NCBI RefSeq assembly: GCF_900163665.1
Contig: NZ_FUIA01000025.1
Span: forward strand, 186,001 to 250,000
Direction of reading: 5' to 3'
DNA length: 64,000 nucleotides
From: Frigoribacterium sp. JB110
Lineage (GTDB): Bacteria > Actinomycetota > Actinomycetes > Actinomycetales > Microbacteriaceae
Shown: positions 1 to 9,106 of the stretch, in pieces
Layout: each line of letters begins with the position of its first letter
Position numbering within the stretch: position 1 is the stretch's first letter
Translations under genes and position numbers: made by a program
The notes under the pieces: model-generated
Told to the model about the DNA's origin: nothing
What the model saw: the letters and a program-made list of their open reading frames with translations, nothing else
Database searches by the model: none

Positions 1-558
1 AGGCGCGAGTTCTCGATCGTCTCCGCACCAGAGGACCTGCCGGAGCTGCGCGTCGCCTATCGCGCAGTCGGCACCGCGCCGCCGTCCACGTACAAGGCGG
101 CGCTCGCCAGGGCGGTCCAGGGGCACAAGCTCCGCGCCACGGGCGTGTGGGGCGACTTCGTGCTGCCCCGCGACGCAGAACAGCCCCTGCTGCTGGTTGC
201 CGCCGGGATCGGCATCACACCGTTCGTCTCGCAGCTGCGCCATCGGCGTATGGCGGGCGAGATGGGAGACATCGTGGTCGTGTACGTCGCACGCACGGCG
301 GATGAGCTGGCGTACCGAGACGAGCTCGAGCGAGCCGGCGTTCCCGTGCACATCGTGACCCCCGATCATCCCGGCCGGATGCCCGCACAGTGGACGTGGC
401 AGAGCGAACGTCTCACGGGAACCGCGCTCGCGGATGCGGTGCCCGGTGTGGACGAGCGCCGCGCCTACGTCTCGGGCCCTCCCGGCCTGATCGCCGGGCT
501 CTCCCCGACGCTGCAGAGGGCGCGATCCGTCACGACCGACGCATTCGCCGGTTATTGA
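1..558 (+). CDS. FNR-type flavin oxidoreductase, C-terminal part
   Basis: The reading frame is open from base 1 to a TGA at 556-558, so only the last 185 residues are present. The fragment starts with RREFSIVSAP, which fits the RxYS FAD-binding motif of the ferredoxin-NADP reductase superfamily. GIGITPFVSQL matches the nucleotide-binding loop and YVSGPPGLI the C-terminal NAD(P)H motif. The family transfers electrons between NAD(P)H and FAD. Many actinobacterial members carry an N-terminal membrane ferric-reductase-like part, but whether this one does cannot be seen. Its end overlaps the 3' end of the convergent histidine kinase by 7 bp. Electron partner unknown. Confidence 0.85.
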   Translation, partial: RREFSIVSAPEDLPELRVAYRAVGTAPPSTYKAALARAVQGHKLRATGVWGDFVLPRDAEQPLLLVAAGIGITPFVSQLRHRRMAGEMGDIVVVYVARTADELAYRDELERAGVPVHIVTPDHPGRMPAQWTWQSERLTGTALADAVPGVDERRAYVSGPPGLIAGLSPTLQRARSVTTDAFAGY

Positions 559-2102
559 GCGCCGGTCGCATCCAGGGGTTTCGCCGGCAGCCGCACCTCG
601 AACGTGGTGTCGCCCGGTGAGCTGCGCACGCTGATCGTGCCGTGGTGCGCCTCGACGATGGCCTTCGCGATCGCCAGGCCGAGGCCCGTGCCGCCCGTCC
701 TGCGTGCTCGGGATGCGTCGCCGCGCGCGAATCGCGAGAACATCTCCGCCTCCAGCGCCTCGTCGATGCCCGGTCCGTCGTCGTGCACCTGCACCACGGC
801 GCGCGTGGCGCTGCCCGCGCCGACGCGGCGCACGCGCAGCGTCACCTCCGTGCCGGCAGGAGTGTGCGTTCGCGCATTGGCGAGCAGGTTCACGAACACC
901 TGGCTGAGCCTGGCGGCGTCTCCCGCGACGATGAGCGGCTCCTCATCGGCCTCCACGCTCCAGGCATGATCCGGAGCAGCCACCTGCTGGTCGACCAGCG
1001 CGTGTACGGCGACTTCGGTGAGATCGACCGCGTCGATGACCACTTCCTGGCCCTCGTCGAGTCGCGCCAGCAGGAGCAGGTCCTCCACCAGGCCCGTCAT
1101 CCGCAGGGACTGCGCCTGAATGCGCTCGAGTGACTGCTCCGTGGTGTCAGAAAGGGTGGGGTCGCGCAGCGACAACTCGGAGTAGCCGCGGATGGACGAC
1201 AGCGGAGTGCGCAGTTCGTGGCTGGCATCGGCGACGAAGCGGCGCATGGTCGCCTCATTGCGCTCCCTCGCAGACAAGGAGTTCTCAACGTGGTCGAGCA
1301 ACGTGTTCAGCGAGGAGCCCACCTGCCCGACCTCGGTTGCGGGGTCAGCCTGGTCGTGCGGAACGCGCTCGGCGATCGACACGTCGCCCTGGTCGAGACG
1401 CTGGCGTGAGACGCGCGTGGCGGTCTCAGCGATGTCACGCAGCGGACGCAGGCCTCTCCGGATGATCACGCTGGTCGCGACCCCGAGGCCGACCATACCG
1501 CCCGCTGTGACCAGACCGATCGCCCACAGCATCCTGGCAAGTGTCTCGCTCTCGCTGCTTGTCGCCAGCCCCAGCACACCGAGCACTTTGCCCGTGGAGC
1601 TGTCGATCAGCGCCTGCACTCTGAAGCTTCCGATGCCGGAGATCTTCACTGTGTGCGGACGGACGTCCGTGATCACCGCAAGCACTTCGGATATCTGCTG
1701 TGCTGACAGCGACTGTGCCGAGAAGTCTTCGGAGAAGTAGGCACCGGTTGCGCCCCCGGGGCTCGTCCCGAAGATCAGCATCGTGCCCGGCGCGGCGCGT
1801 GAGTCCTGCAACTGGCCGACAGGGTCGCCGGCGGCCGCGTTCTGACCGAACTCCGGCCCGAGGGATTCGCCCGTGTTCTTGAGGCGCTCGTCCACGCTCT
1901 CGTTGAGCACGGTGGTCAGCACGGCACTCGTCACGAGTGCGACCACCAGGAGGATGCCGGCGACGATCGCGAAGACCGTCGCCATCAGCCGCGACTGCAT
2001 GCTCATCTTGCCGGTGAGTCGCCCCGGTGCGACCGACCCGGTCGGGGTCTGGTCCGTCGGATGCCGTGGCGGTGGGGCACCCGTCGCCGGGGTCTGGCTC
2101 AC
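552..2102 (-). CDS. sensor histidine kinase with HAMP domain
   Basis: A 516-residue membrane sensor kinase of an OmpR-type two-component system. A cytoplasmic proline-rich start is followed by a membrane segment at about 41-65, an extracytoplasmic domain of about 120 residues, a second membrane segment at about 185-208, HAMP, a HisKA domain with phospho-acceptor His in ASHELRTPLS (about 288), and a HATPase domain with VNLLANA and DDGPGI. I chose GTG at 2102 because it overlaps the TGA of the regulator gene (GTGA), giving translational coupling. A longer open frame upstream only shadows the regulator. Signal unknown. Confidence 0.93.
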   Translation of the reverse strand: MSQTPATGAPPPRHPTDQTPTGSVAPGRLTGKMSMQSRLMATVFAIVAGILLVVALVTSAVLTTVLNESVDERLKNTGESLGPEFGQNAAAGDPVGQLQDSRAAPGTMLIFGTSPGGATGAYFSEDFSAQSLSAQQISEVLAVITDVRPHTVKISGIGSFRVQALIDSSTGKVLGVLGLATSSESETLARMLWAIGLVTAGGMVGLGVATSVIIRRGLRPLRDIAETATRVSRQRLDQGDVSIAERVPHDQADPATEVGQVGSSLNTLLDHVENSLSARERNEATMRRFVADASHELRTPLSSIRGYSELSLRDPTLSDTTEQSLERIQAQSLRMTGLVEDLLLLARLDEGQEVVIDAVDLTEVAVHALVDQQVAAPDHAWSVEADEEPLIVAGDAARLSQVFVNLLANARTHTPAGTEVTLRVRRVGAGSATRAVVQVHDDGPGIDEALEAEMFSRFARGDASRARRTGGTGLGLAIAKAIVEAHHGTISVRSSPGDTTFEVRLPAKPLDATGAQ

Positions 2103-2842
2103 GATTCCTTCTGGGGTGCCTTGATCATGTATCCGGCGCCGCGCACGGTGTGGATCAGCGGCTCGCCGCCGGCGTCGACCTTCTTGCGCAGGTACGAGAT
2201 GTAGAGCTCGACGACGCTGGAGCGCCCGCCGAAGTCGTAGTTCCACACCCGATCGAGAATCTGCGCCTTGCTCAACACGCGACGCGGGTTGCGCATCAGG
2301 AAGCGCAGAAGTTCGAACTCGGTGGCCGTCAGTTCGATCTCGCGCCCGTCGCGATCGACCTCGTGGCTGTCCTCATTCAGGCTGAGGTCGCCCACACGCA
2401 GCACCGGGTCCTCCTCTGCGGGCTGCACGCCCGTGCGGCGCATCAGGGCGCGCAGGCGGGCGACGACCTCTTCGAGGCTGAACGGCTTGGTGACGTAGTC
2501 GTCGCCGCCGGCGGTGAGGCCGGCGACGCGGTCCGAGACAGCGTCCTTCGCAGTGAGGAACAGGATCGGTACGTCGTCGCCCGACTGGCGCAGTCTCTGC
2601 ATCACAGCCATGCCGTCGAGATCGGGCATCATGATGTCGAGCACGATCGCGTCAGGGGCGAACTCGCTTGCAGCGCGCAGCGCGTCGAAACCGCTCGCCT
2701 CTGCGCGTACCTCCCAGCCCTCCATCTTCAGGGCCATGGAGAGCAGGTCGGTGAGCATCTGCTCGTCGTCGACGACGAGCACGCGAACGGGGGAGCCGTC
2801 GGGCCGGGCGAGGAGAGCGTGCGGATCGGTCATGTAATCCAT
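2099..2842 (-). CDS. OmpR/PhoB-family response regulator
   Basis: A 247-residue response regulator, first gene of the two-component operon. The receiver domain has acidic pocket VVDDEQ (D25, D26), phospho-acceptor D69 in LDIMMPD, TAKD and the VTKPF lysine. A winged-helix DNA-binding domain follows, with the ELTATEFELLRFL and VRGAGYMI signatures. It resembles the PhoP/TcrX type of actinobacteria. Start: ATG at 2842 lies 10 nt after a TAGGTT -10-like box; ATG at 2833 and GTG at 2851 are alternatives. The stop overlaps the kinase start. Targets unknown. Confidence 0.93.
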   Translation of the reverse strand: MDYMTDPHALLARPDGSPVRVLVVDDEQMLTDLLSMALKMEGWEVRAEASGFDALRAASEFAPDAIVLDIMMPDLDGMAVMQRLRQSGDDVPILFLTAKDAVSDRVAGLTAGGDDYVTKPFSLEEVVARLRALMRRTGVQPAEEDPVLRVGDLSLNEDSHEVDRDGREIELTATEFELLRFLMRNPRRVLSKAQILDRVWNYDFGGRSSVVELYISYLRKKVDAGGEPLIHTVRGAGYMIKAPQKES

Positions 2843-2946
2843 TGTGCGCACAAACCTATGCGTCCGCTATGGTGCCTGCTATGCGTCGCCTGTGAACTCG
2901 GCATCGGGTCGTATGCGGGCGGTGCGCGCGGTGTCTTGCCCGCACG

Positions 2947-3861
2947 TCACGCGCGGATGACGAGTCGCTCGTGCGGGAGGCCAGCAGGCTCGGCCAACAG
3001 CGCAGCACCGTCCAATGCGTCGCCTCGCGGGCTGCGGAGCAGGAGGCCCCGTTCCACCAGAGCGGTGTCGAGAGCGAGGCGCAGACCGTCGTGTTCGCCG
3101 AGCCCGCCGACGAGGACGACTTCCCGATCTGACGGAGCGACCGACGCCGCGGTGTCAGCGAGTGCACGCGCGGCGTCGAGCACGATGGCACTCGCCACGG
3201 GGTCCTCCTCATCTGCGCGCGCGAGCACGGAGGGAGCGAAGGCGCCGAGACGGGCCGCCGCGCTCGCACCGGTCATCAGCTGCGGCAACGCGGTGGGGAC
3301 GCCGTCGCAGAGGGTGAGTGCGTCTGATTCGAGGGCGGTGTGCGGACCGCGTCCGTCGATGGCGCGCAGTGCCGCGCTCAGTCCGCACTGACCTATCCAG
3401 CGTCCGCTTCCCTCGTCGCCGAGCCAGGGGCCCCAGCCGTCGGAGCGGTCGACCGCTCCGACGTCGGAGATGCGCAGAGCAACCGCACCCGTGCCGGCGA
3501 TCAGAAGGGTGCCGGGCCGTCCCTGCATGGCGCCTGCGTGGGCGGTGACCATGTCGGATGTGAGTGTGATCGGCGCATCGAGCCTCTCGCGCAGCTGTCG
3601 GGCGAGAGCCAGCGATGCCGATGGCGCGGAGCCTGCGCCCGCGGCGCCGATCGACCAGCTGGCGATGCCCGCGACCGTCTCCGCGGGCCAGGTCGTGATG
3701 GCCGCGGTGATGCTGTGCGCGGCTGCCGCGACTCCGCCTTCGTCCGCCAATCCGGGGGCGCCGCTGCCCGTCGCATCGAGCGAGCGCGCGGTGCCGTAGC
3801 CGCGCAGTCGAATCGTGGTCTTGCCGAGGTCGACGGCGATGCATCCTCTCCGTTCGCTCAT
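2947..3861 (-). CDS. BadF/BadG-family N-acetylamino-sugar kinase (GlcNAc/MurNAc kinase-like)
   Basis: A 304-residue ASKHA-fold kinase. AVDLGKTTIRL is the N-terminal phosphate-1 loop, GTGAVALR the phosphate-2 loop, and DGWGPWLGDEGSG the sequence typical of bacterial and eukaryotic GlcNAc kinases and clostridial MurK. It is the last gene of the leftward amino-sugar cluster. There is no PTS permease here, so an ABC importer would deliver unphosphorylated sugar, and a cytosolic kinase is needed to make the MurNAc-6-phosphate that MurQ uses. That assignment is inferred from context; GlcNAc is the alternative substrate. Start ATG has the Shine-Dalgarno sequence GAGAGGA. Confidence 0.85.
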   Translation of the reverse strand: MSERRGCIAVDLGKTTIRLRGYGTARSLDATGSGAPGLADEGGVAAAAHSITAAITTWPAETVAGIASWSIGAAGAGSAPSASLALARQLRERLDAPITLTSDMVTAHAGAMQGRPGTLLIAGTGAVALRISDVGAVDRSDGWGPWLGDEGSGRWIGQCGLSAALRAIDGRGPHTALESDALTLCDGVPTALPQLMTGASAAARLGAFAPSVLARADEEDPVASAIVLDAARALADTAASVAPSDREVVLVGGLGEHDGLRLALDTALVERGLLLRSPRGDALDGAALLAEPAGLPHERLVIRA

Positions 3862-3933
3862 CCGGTGTCCTCTCGTGAATGGTCAGGCGGTGTGGTTGCT
3901 GTTGCTGTCGGCGTGGGTGCGCGGGCGGCGACG

Positions 3934-4914
3934 TCAGACCGCGCAGATTCGGCCGACGAACGCCCGGCGGATGCCTGCGATGTCCGCGTCATCGCGGCTC
4001 GGATGGACGCGGTTGGTGAGCAGGACGCCGAAGCGTCGTGCTGCTGGCGAGAGCGCGACGCATGTTCCGGTGAATCCCGTGTGCCCCAGCGCATCGGCCC
4101 GTCCCATCCAGCTGTGCTCCCTTGCGCGCAGCCCGGCGGCCTGGACGTAGCCCTCCGCGAGGACCGATGCTTCGGTCATGAGGCGCGCGCTGCGCTGGGA
4201 GAGCACCTTCCCGAGTGCGCCAGCACCTTCGTCCAGAATCATCGTGGCGAATGCGGCCACGTCGTCGACAGTGCCGAACAGGCCAGCGTGGCCCACTGGC
4301 ATTCCGAGCGCATGAGCCAGTTCATCGTGCACCTCGCCCCTGACCGGTCCGCGATGCGGCTGCGTCTCTGAGGCAACCGCCGAGCGGGGATCCGGCCGGA
4401 ACGTCAGCGTCCCTGCACCCAGGGGCCCGGATACGCGTTCTTCGATGAGATTCTCAAGGCTGCGGCCGGCTGCGCACTCGATGAGCCGGCCGACGAGGAT
4501 GAAACCGACGTCGGAATAGAGATGGCGCTGTCCGGGCGGTGCCACGAGCTCGGTGGCGAGCACATCGCGCATCAGCGCTTCGTCGCGCCGTTCGGTGCGC
4601 CAGCCAGGATGATCGGCCGGCAGGCCCGCGGTGTGAGTGAGGAGCTGCCGGAGAGTCGCCTCGCCTGCGCCGGAGCCCGAACGGATCTCGAGATGCTCGC
4701 TCACGGGGGCGTCGAGATCGATGATGCCGTCATCGACGAGCGAGAGCGCACTCACAGCCGTGAAGAGCTTCGTCAACGAGGCCAGATCGAACAGATGAGC
4801 CTCTGTGAGCGGCGAATCGTCGTGTTCGGCTGGTGTCCCGAGAAGCTGCCGTTCCTGCTCGCGGTCTCCGCCGATGACCGACGCCCAGGCAGATCCGGGT
4901 GCGCCGTTCACCAT
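3934..4914 (-). CDS. beta-lactamase-family serine hydrolase, AmiE-like candidate
   Basis: A 326-residue member of PF00144. The nucleophile motif is SLTK (S46, K49), the second motif YSD in LYSDVGF, and a third HTG motif lies in GHTGFTG. In Bacillus subtilis the same family supplies AmiE (YbbE), an N-acetylmuramyl-L-alanine amidase encoded in the murQ-murR-namZ cluster, so stem-peptide removal from MurNAc is the best guess here. No signal peptide is visible, suggesting a cytoplasmic enzyme. Starts 16 nt after the permease gene. An esterase or DD-peptidase role is possible from the fold alone. Confidence 0.8.
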   Translation of the reverse strand: MVNGAPGSAWASVIGGDREQERQLLGTPAEHDDSPLTEAHLFDLASLTKLFTAVSALSLVDDGIIDLDAPVSEHLEIRSGSGAGEATLRQLLTHTAGLPADHPGWRTERRDEALMRDVLATELVAPPGQRHLYSDVGFILVGRLIECAAGRSLENLIEERVSGPLGAGTLTFRPDPRSAVASETQPHRGPVRGEVHDELAHALGMPVGHAGLFGTVDDVAAFATMILDEGAGALGKVLSQRSARLMTEASVLAEGYVQAAGLRAREHSWMGRADALGHTGFTGTCVALSPAARRFGVLLTNRVHPSRDDADIAGIRRAFVGRICAV

Positions 4915-4930
4915 CGGATCGGTCGCCGCG

Positions 4931-5842
4931 TCACTTGCTCATCCCCGAGGTGAGTCCGCTGATGATCTGCTTCGTCGCCACCAGGAAGAGGACGACCAGC
5001 GGGATGGTCGCGATGGTGAGGCCCGCGAACAGCTGCGGCCAGTCGGTCGAATACTCGCCGAAGAAGCGCGTCAGGCCGACGGGCAGCGTATAGGACTCCC
5101 GGTCGCGCAGCAGGATCAACGGATAGAAGAAGTCGTTCCACACCGGGACGAACCGGAACACGATCACCGTCGCGAGTGCGGGCCGAACGAGGGGGAGCAG
5201 GATCTGCAGGAAGGTGCGCAGAGGTCCTGCCCCGTCGATCCGCGCGGCCTCCTCGAGCTCGAGGGGGAGACGTCGGAAGAAGACCGTGAGCACGAACGTG
5301 GTGAAGGGGATTCCGAGCGCACCGTAGACGAGGATCAGACTGAGGATGTTGCTGGTCATCCGCAGCGAATCGAGCAGGTAGAACAGCGGCAGGATGGCCA
5401 GATGAACCGGCAGCATGAGGCCGGAGAGGAACAGCGCCTCGATGCCGCGGAAGAAGCGCGCCTTCGCCCGTGCGAACGCGTACGCCGCGAGGACTGACAC
5501 TGCGGTCGTGACGATGACCGAGCCGACGGTCACCACGATCGAGTTGATGAAGTAGGTGTCGAACGATGCGGTGAGCCAGGCGTTCTGGAAGCTCTTGAAC
5601 GTGGGCTGCAGGGGCAGCCCGAGCGGGTCCTCGGCGATCTGCGCCTGGGTGCGCAGTGAGTTGGAGACCATCAGCAGCAGCGGTCCGATCGCGATGACCG
5701 CATACCCCCACAAGAACACGTTCGCAAGAAGCCGTCCCAGCGGTGACGTCTCCGACTTCATCCGCCGAGGCGACCGTCGAGGTGCTTTCGTCACGAGCGC
5801 TTGCGTCGAGACGTCCGGGGCATCGAGTTGCGTGATGGCCAT
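4931..5842 (-). CDS. ABC sugar importer permease, MalG type (CUT1)
   Basis: A 303-residue inner-membrane permease with six predicted membrane segments and the EAA loop LELEEAARIDGAG that docks the ATPase. It is the second of two permeases and pairs with the gene ending at the same base. Start ATG at 5842 shares one base with the upstream TGA (TGATG), a translational coupling. The neighbours make a MurNAc-containing sugar or muropeptide the likely substrate. No ATP-binding protein is encoded in the cluster, so a shared MsiK-type ATPase elsewhere is assumed. Confidence 0.92.
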   Translation of the reverse strand: MAITQLDAPDVSTQALVTKAPRRSPRRMKSETSPLGRLLANVFLWGYAVIAIGPLLLMVSNSLRTQAQIAEDPLGLPLQPTFKSFQNAWLTASFDTYFINSIVVTVGSVIVTTAVSVLAAYAFARAKARFFRGIEALFLSGLMLPVHLAILPLFYLLDSLRMTSNILSLILVYGALGIPFTTFVLTVFFRRLPLELEEAARIDGAGPLRTFLQILLPLVRPALATVIVFRFVPVWNDFFYPLILLRDRESYTLPVGLTRFFGEYSTDWPQLFAGLTIATIPLVVLFLVATKQIISGLTSGMSK

Positions 5843-6798
5843 CAGAAGAGCTTCCGTTCGGCTCGCCGCATCGTCGACGTGATGACGACGGATATGAGGA
5901 GGATGAAGAGGAACAGCACCGTTGCCAGCGCTGATGAGATGCCGATCGAGTTGGCGTTGCCTGATTCGAACGCCGTGCGGTAGAAGAGCAGCATCATGAC
6001 GTCGGTCGAGCCGGCCGGGGCGCCATTGGATCCCGCCAGGGCGAAGGGGATCGGCATCGCCTCCATGCTGCCGATGAACGTCAGCACCGTGATGATCCCG
6101 ATCGTGGGGACGAGCATCGGGATCGTGATGAACCGGAATCGCTTTCCCGCGGACGCGCCGTCGAGCGAGGCAGCCTCCTCGATCTCCTCGGGGATGCCGC
6201 CCAACGCGGCCCCGTAGAGCAGGATCGGGAAGCCGATCCACTGCCAAGCGCTCACGAACACGATCACCCAGATCGCGAGCTTCGGGTCACCGAGCCACGG
6301 CAATGCCATGCTCTCCAGCCCGACGCCCCGCAGAATCGCGTTCACAGGGCCGAACAGCGGCGACAGCATGAGCGACCAGAGATAGCCGATGACCATCGGG
6401 CTCACCAGATAGGGCAGGGCGAAGATGGTCTGGAACAGTCGTTTCGTGCGTCGCCGTCGATGCAGCAGCGTCGCGATTCCCAGCCCGAGTGAGTTCTGGA
6501 AGACGATGGCGCCGAGGAACAGCAGCAGGTTGTGCCCGAACGCGTTCCACAGAGACGAAGCGTACGGCTCCTGGAAGAGCAGAGTGGCGTAGTTGGCGAA
6601 CCCCGCGAACCCGCTTTGGCTGGTTCCCTGCCATTCGAAGAACGAATAGCTCAGCGCGGTGACCATCGGATACAGGATGAGCACGGCGAACAGAACGAGG
6701 GCGGGAAGCACGAACAGCAGCGCGGTCGGGGTCGTCAGCGCGGTTCCAGTGCGGTTCCCCCGGCCCTTGGGGCGGACGAGAGCGACGGGTGATGCCAT
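5842..6798 (-). CDS. ABC sugar importer permease, MalF type (CUT1)
   Basis: A 318-residue permease with a cytoplasmic N-terminus, about six membrane segments and the EAA loop EEIEEAASLDGAS near the C-terminus. With the MalG-type permease it forms the channel of a carbohydrate uptake transporter. Start ATG at 6798 is preceded by AAAGAGG; an in-frame start further upstream would run through the intergenic hairpin. It lies between the binding-protein gene and the second permease gene, the usual CUT1 order. Confidence 0.92.
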   Translation of the reverse strand: MASPVALVRPKGRGNRTGTALTTPTALLFVLPALVLFAVLILYPMVTALSYSFFEWQGTSQSGFAGFANYATLLFQEPYASSLWNAFGHNLLLFLGAIVFQNSLGLGIATLLHRRRRTKRLFQTIFALPYLVSPMVIGYLWSLMLSPLFGPVNAILRGVGLESMALPWLGDPKLAIWVIVFVSAWQWIGFPILLYGAALGGIPEEIEEAASLDGASAGKRFRFITIPMLVPTIGIITVLTFIGSMEAMPIPFALAGSNGAPAGSTDVMMLLFYRTAFESGNANSIGISSALATVLFLFILLISVVITSTMRRAERKLF

Positions 6799-6819
6799 GG
6801 AGGGGCCTCTTTCAGAGAG

Positions 6820-6853
6820 GCCGCGGGACGCGCCTTCGGCGTCGCCCCGCGGC
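6820..6853 (-). other. intra-operon hairpin after binding-protein gene
   Basis: GCCGCGGG at 6820-6827 pairs with CCCGCGGC at 6846-6853, with extra pairing inside. It lies between the binding-protein stop and the first permease start, where ABC operons often carry a stem-loop that stabilises the upstream mRNA and lowers permease expression. Confidence 0.55.
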
Positions 6854-6860
6854 ACTCAGG

Positions 6861-8135
6861 TCAGGGGGACGGCGTGAACCAGGAAGAGACGCCGGCCTGC
6901 AGGTCTTCCGCGAGGTTCTCGGGAGTCTTCTCTCCGAGGAACAGCGCCTGGATGTCCGGACCGAGGACGTCGGTTCCGGTGGGGTCGCCGTAGCGGAAGT
7001 CGACCAGCAGCAGGTACGGAGCGGGGTTCGCCTCGTACAGCTCGTTCATCTCCTGCATGAGCGGGTCGCTGTACGAAACGCCGGGCACCGGGGAGAACTG
7101 GTCGACCTCGTCGGCGACGAGCTGTCCGAACTCCGTCGTCGTCATCCAGCGCAGCAGGTCCGCGGCGGCGTCCTGCTGGTCGCTCGAGGCATTGATCCCG
7201 AAGCTTCCGTCGGCATACCCGGGGGTGACGGCTTCGTCGAGCACCGCTCCCGGAGGCGGCGGAACGTCGTACACGCCCCATTCGGTGTCGGGCGCCGACT
7301 CCTGGAAGGTGGGCAGATCGAAGGATCCTCCAGGCCACTGCGCAGCTTGCCCCGAGGCGAACTGGAGCGTCGCATCGGCGACGGCGATGGCGTTCACGTC
7401 CTTGTCGAGGTACTCCTGCATGTCCTCGACGATCTCGAGTGACGCCACGTAGTCGTCATCCGTGAAGTCGGTCTCCCCGCTGAGCACCTTCTCCTCGAAC
7501 TGGGTTCCGCCGTAGCGGGCGGAACCGACGATGTCGGCGAACATCGGGAGCACCCAGGCGTCGCGGGCACCGAGCGCCATCGGTGTGATGTCGGCGTCGA
7601 GAAGGTCTTCCTGCAACGCGATGAACTCGTCCCATGTCGTCGGCTCTTCGAGACCCTGCTCGTCGAAGATCGTCTTGTTGTAGAACATGTGCATCGTCTG
7701 GTAAGCAAAAGGCACGCCGTAGGTCGCACCGTCGTCGACCCCCTGTGCCGCCCGCAGCACGCTCGGTTCGAACTGGTCGAGGCCGTCCACGACGTCGTCG
7801 ATCGGCACCAGCTGATCGGCCTGAATGGCCGGCTGCACACCACCGTAGGCACGAAGCATCGCGACGTCTGGACCGTCGCTGCCCGTCATCCCGGTGGCGA
7901 GGATCTGGTTGTACTCGGTGGGCTGGTACCCCTCGAACTCGATGGTGACGCCGGGGTTGGATTCCTCGTAGACGTCGAAGACAGCCTCCCACTTCGGCGC
8001 GGAAGAGGCCTGCCAGGACCAGACCGAGAGGGTGACGTCGTCTCCGCTGGAAGCAGCGGGGGCGCATCCCACCACGATTGCGCCGGTGACGAGGAGCCCT
8101 GTGGGGATCGCAAGACGAGTGATGCGGTGATGCAT
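6861..8135 (-). CDS. extracellular sugar-binding lipoprotein of ABC importer
   Basis: A 424-residue solute-binding protein of the CUT1 (SBP_bac_1) class. The N-terminus has a basic start, a hydrophobic stretch and lipobox VVGC, with lipidated Cys24. The mature part begins with the usual VTLSVWSW strand, and QTMHMFYNKTIFDEQGL is typical of oligosaccharide binders. Start ATG at 8135 has a perfect GAGAGGA Shine-Dalgarno, although the frame is open further upstream. The start lies 10 bp after the murQ stop, so ligand binding is probably dedicated to MurNAc sugars or muropeptides; the ligand itself is inferred. Confidence 0.92.
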   Translation of the reverse strand: MHHRITRLAIPTGLLVTGAIVVGCAPAASSGDDVTLSVWSWQASSAPKWEAVFDVYEESNPGVTIEFEGYQPTEYNQILATGMTGSDGPDVAMLRAYGGVQPAIQADQLVPIDDVVDGLDQFEPSVLRAAQGVDDGATYGVPFAYQTMHMFYNKTIFDEQGLEEPTTWDEFIALQEDLLDADITPMALGARDAWVLPMFADIVGSARYGGTQFEEKVLSGETDFTDDDYVASLEIVEDMQEYLDKDVNAIAVADATLQFASGQAAQWPGGSFDLPTFQESAPDTEWGVYDVPPPPGAVLDEAVTPGYADGSFGINASSDQQDAAADLLRWMTTTEFGQLVADEVDQFSPVPGVSYSDPLMQEMNELYEANPAPYLLLVDFRYGDPTGTDVLGPDIQALFLGEKTPENLAEDLQAGVSSWFTPSP

Positions 8136-8145
8136 GAGATTCCTC

Positions 8146-9078
8146 TCAGTCATGTGAAGAGTCGGTGTCGGACGGGGGAAGCGATGCCAGCGCGCGCCGA
8201 ACGGCGCCGGATGCGGAGCGGAGCGCGCCGCGGGCCCTCTCGAGGGAGACCGAGCCGAGCTCACTCACGAGCGCCGCCTTCAGGTCTCCATCGGCGGCCA
8301 TGAGCCGTTCGCGCGCGGTTTCGAGCGGGATTTCCGTCGCCTCCGCGAGGATGCGCACGGAGCGCTCGCGCAGCTTGTGGTTGGTCGCGACGACCGAGAC
8401 CATCAGATTCGACCAGACGTAGCCGCGCTGGACCATCACGGCGGTCGAGAAGCTGTTCAGCAGCAGCTTCGTGGCCGTTCCCGCTTTGAGTCGGGTCGAT
8501 CCGGTCAGCACCTCCGCGCCGGTGTCCGCGACGACGATGATGTCGGCCGATTCCGCTGGAACGGCAGGATTGCTCGTGATGAGCGCTGTCCTCGCGCCGC
8601 GATCCCGTGCCGCTTCGAGCGCGCCGTGCACGTAGGGCGTCGTGCCAGAAGCGGCGATCCCGATGGCCACGTCGCCTTGGTCGAGCTGATGCGCCTCAGC
8701 GGCACCCGCCGCTTCACTGTCCTCGCTGCCTTCGATCGCGCGACGCATGGCCTCGTCCCCACCGGCGAGGTGGGCGACGAACACGCCGGGGTCGAGGTTG
8801 AAGGTGGGGAGCAGCTCTGCGGCGTCGAGAACGGCGAGGCGCCCGGAAGTGCCCGCACCGAAGTAGTGCACGCTTCCTCCGGCGTCGAGGGCTGCGACGG
8901 TCTGTTCGACCAGGATCGACAGGCTCGGCAGCGCCGCGCGCACGGCCGAGGTCACCTCAGCATCGGCGTCGTTGAACACATGAAGCAGCTCGAGGGTGCT
9001 GAGCTCGTCGAGATGCCCGGTGGCCGGGCGGCGTCGCTCCGTGGAAGGAAGGTCCACGGCTGGTCGGGGTGAGGTCAT
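8146..9078 (-). CDS. murQ: N-acetylmuramic acid 6-phosphate etherase
   Basis: A 310-residue SIS-domain enzyme that cleaves the D-lactyl ether of MurNAc-6-phosphate, giving GlcNAc-6-phosphate and D-lactate in the cytoplasm. Seen directly: the SIS motif FGAGTSGRLAVLDAAEL, the second loop IAASGTTPYV, LTGSTRLKAGTATKLLLN and the C-terminal ATNHKLRERSVRI. Length is normal. I chose ATG at 9078, with SD GGAGAA; the upstream in-frame codons overlap the operator region. First gene of the leftward catabolic operon, divergent from murR. Its presence is the strongest indicator of MurNAc catabolism. Confidence 0.95.
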   Translation of the reverse strand: MTSPRPAVDLPSTERRRPATGHLDELSTLELLHVFNDADAEVTSAVRAALPSLSILVEQTVAALDAGGSVHYFGAGTSGRLAVLDAAELLPTFNLDPGVFVAHLAGGDEAMRRAIEGSEDSEAAGAAEAHQLDQGDVAIGIAASGTTPYVHGALEAARDRGARTALITSNPAVPAESADIIVVADTGAEVLTGSTRLKAGTATKLLLNSFSTAVMVQRGYVWSNLMVSVVATNHKLRERSVRILAEATEIPLETARERLMAADGDLKAALVSELGSVSLERARGALRSASGAVRRALASLPPSDTDSSHD

Positions 9079-9106
9079 CTGCTTCTCCAAGGTCGGTGAT
9101 CCCACT

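Noticed and set aside
2027..3391. 454-residue plus-strand frame over the response regulator and kinase genes
   Set aside because: Low-complexity Arg/Ala-rich translation; the minus-strand genes carry clear family motifs.
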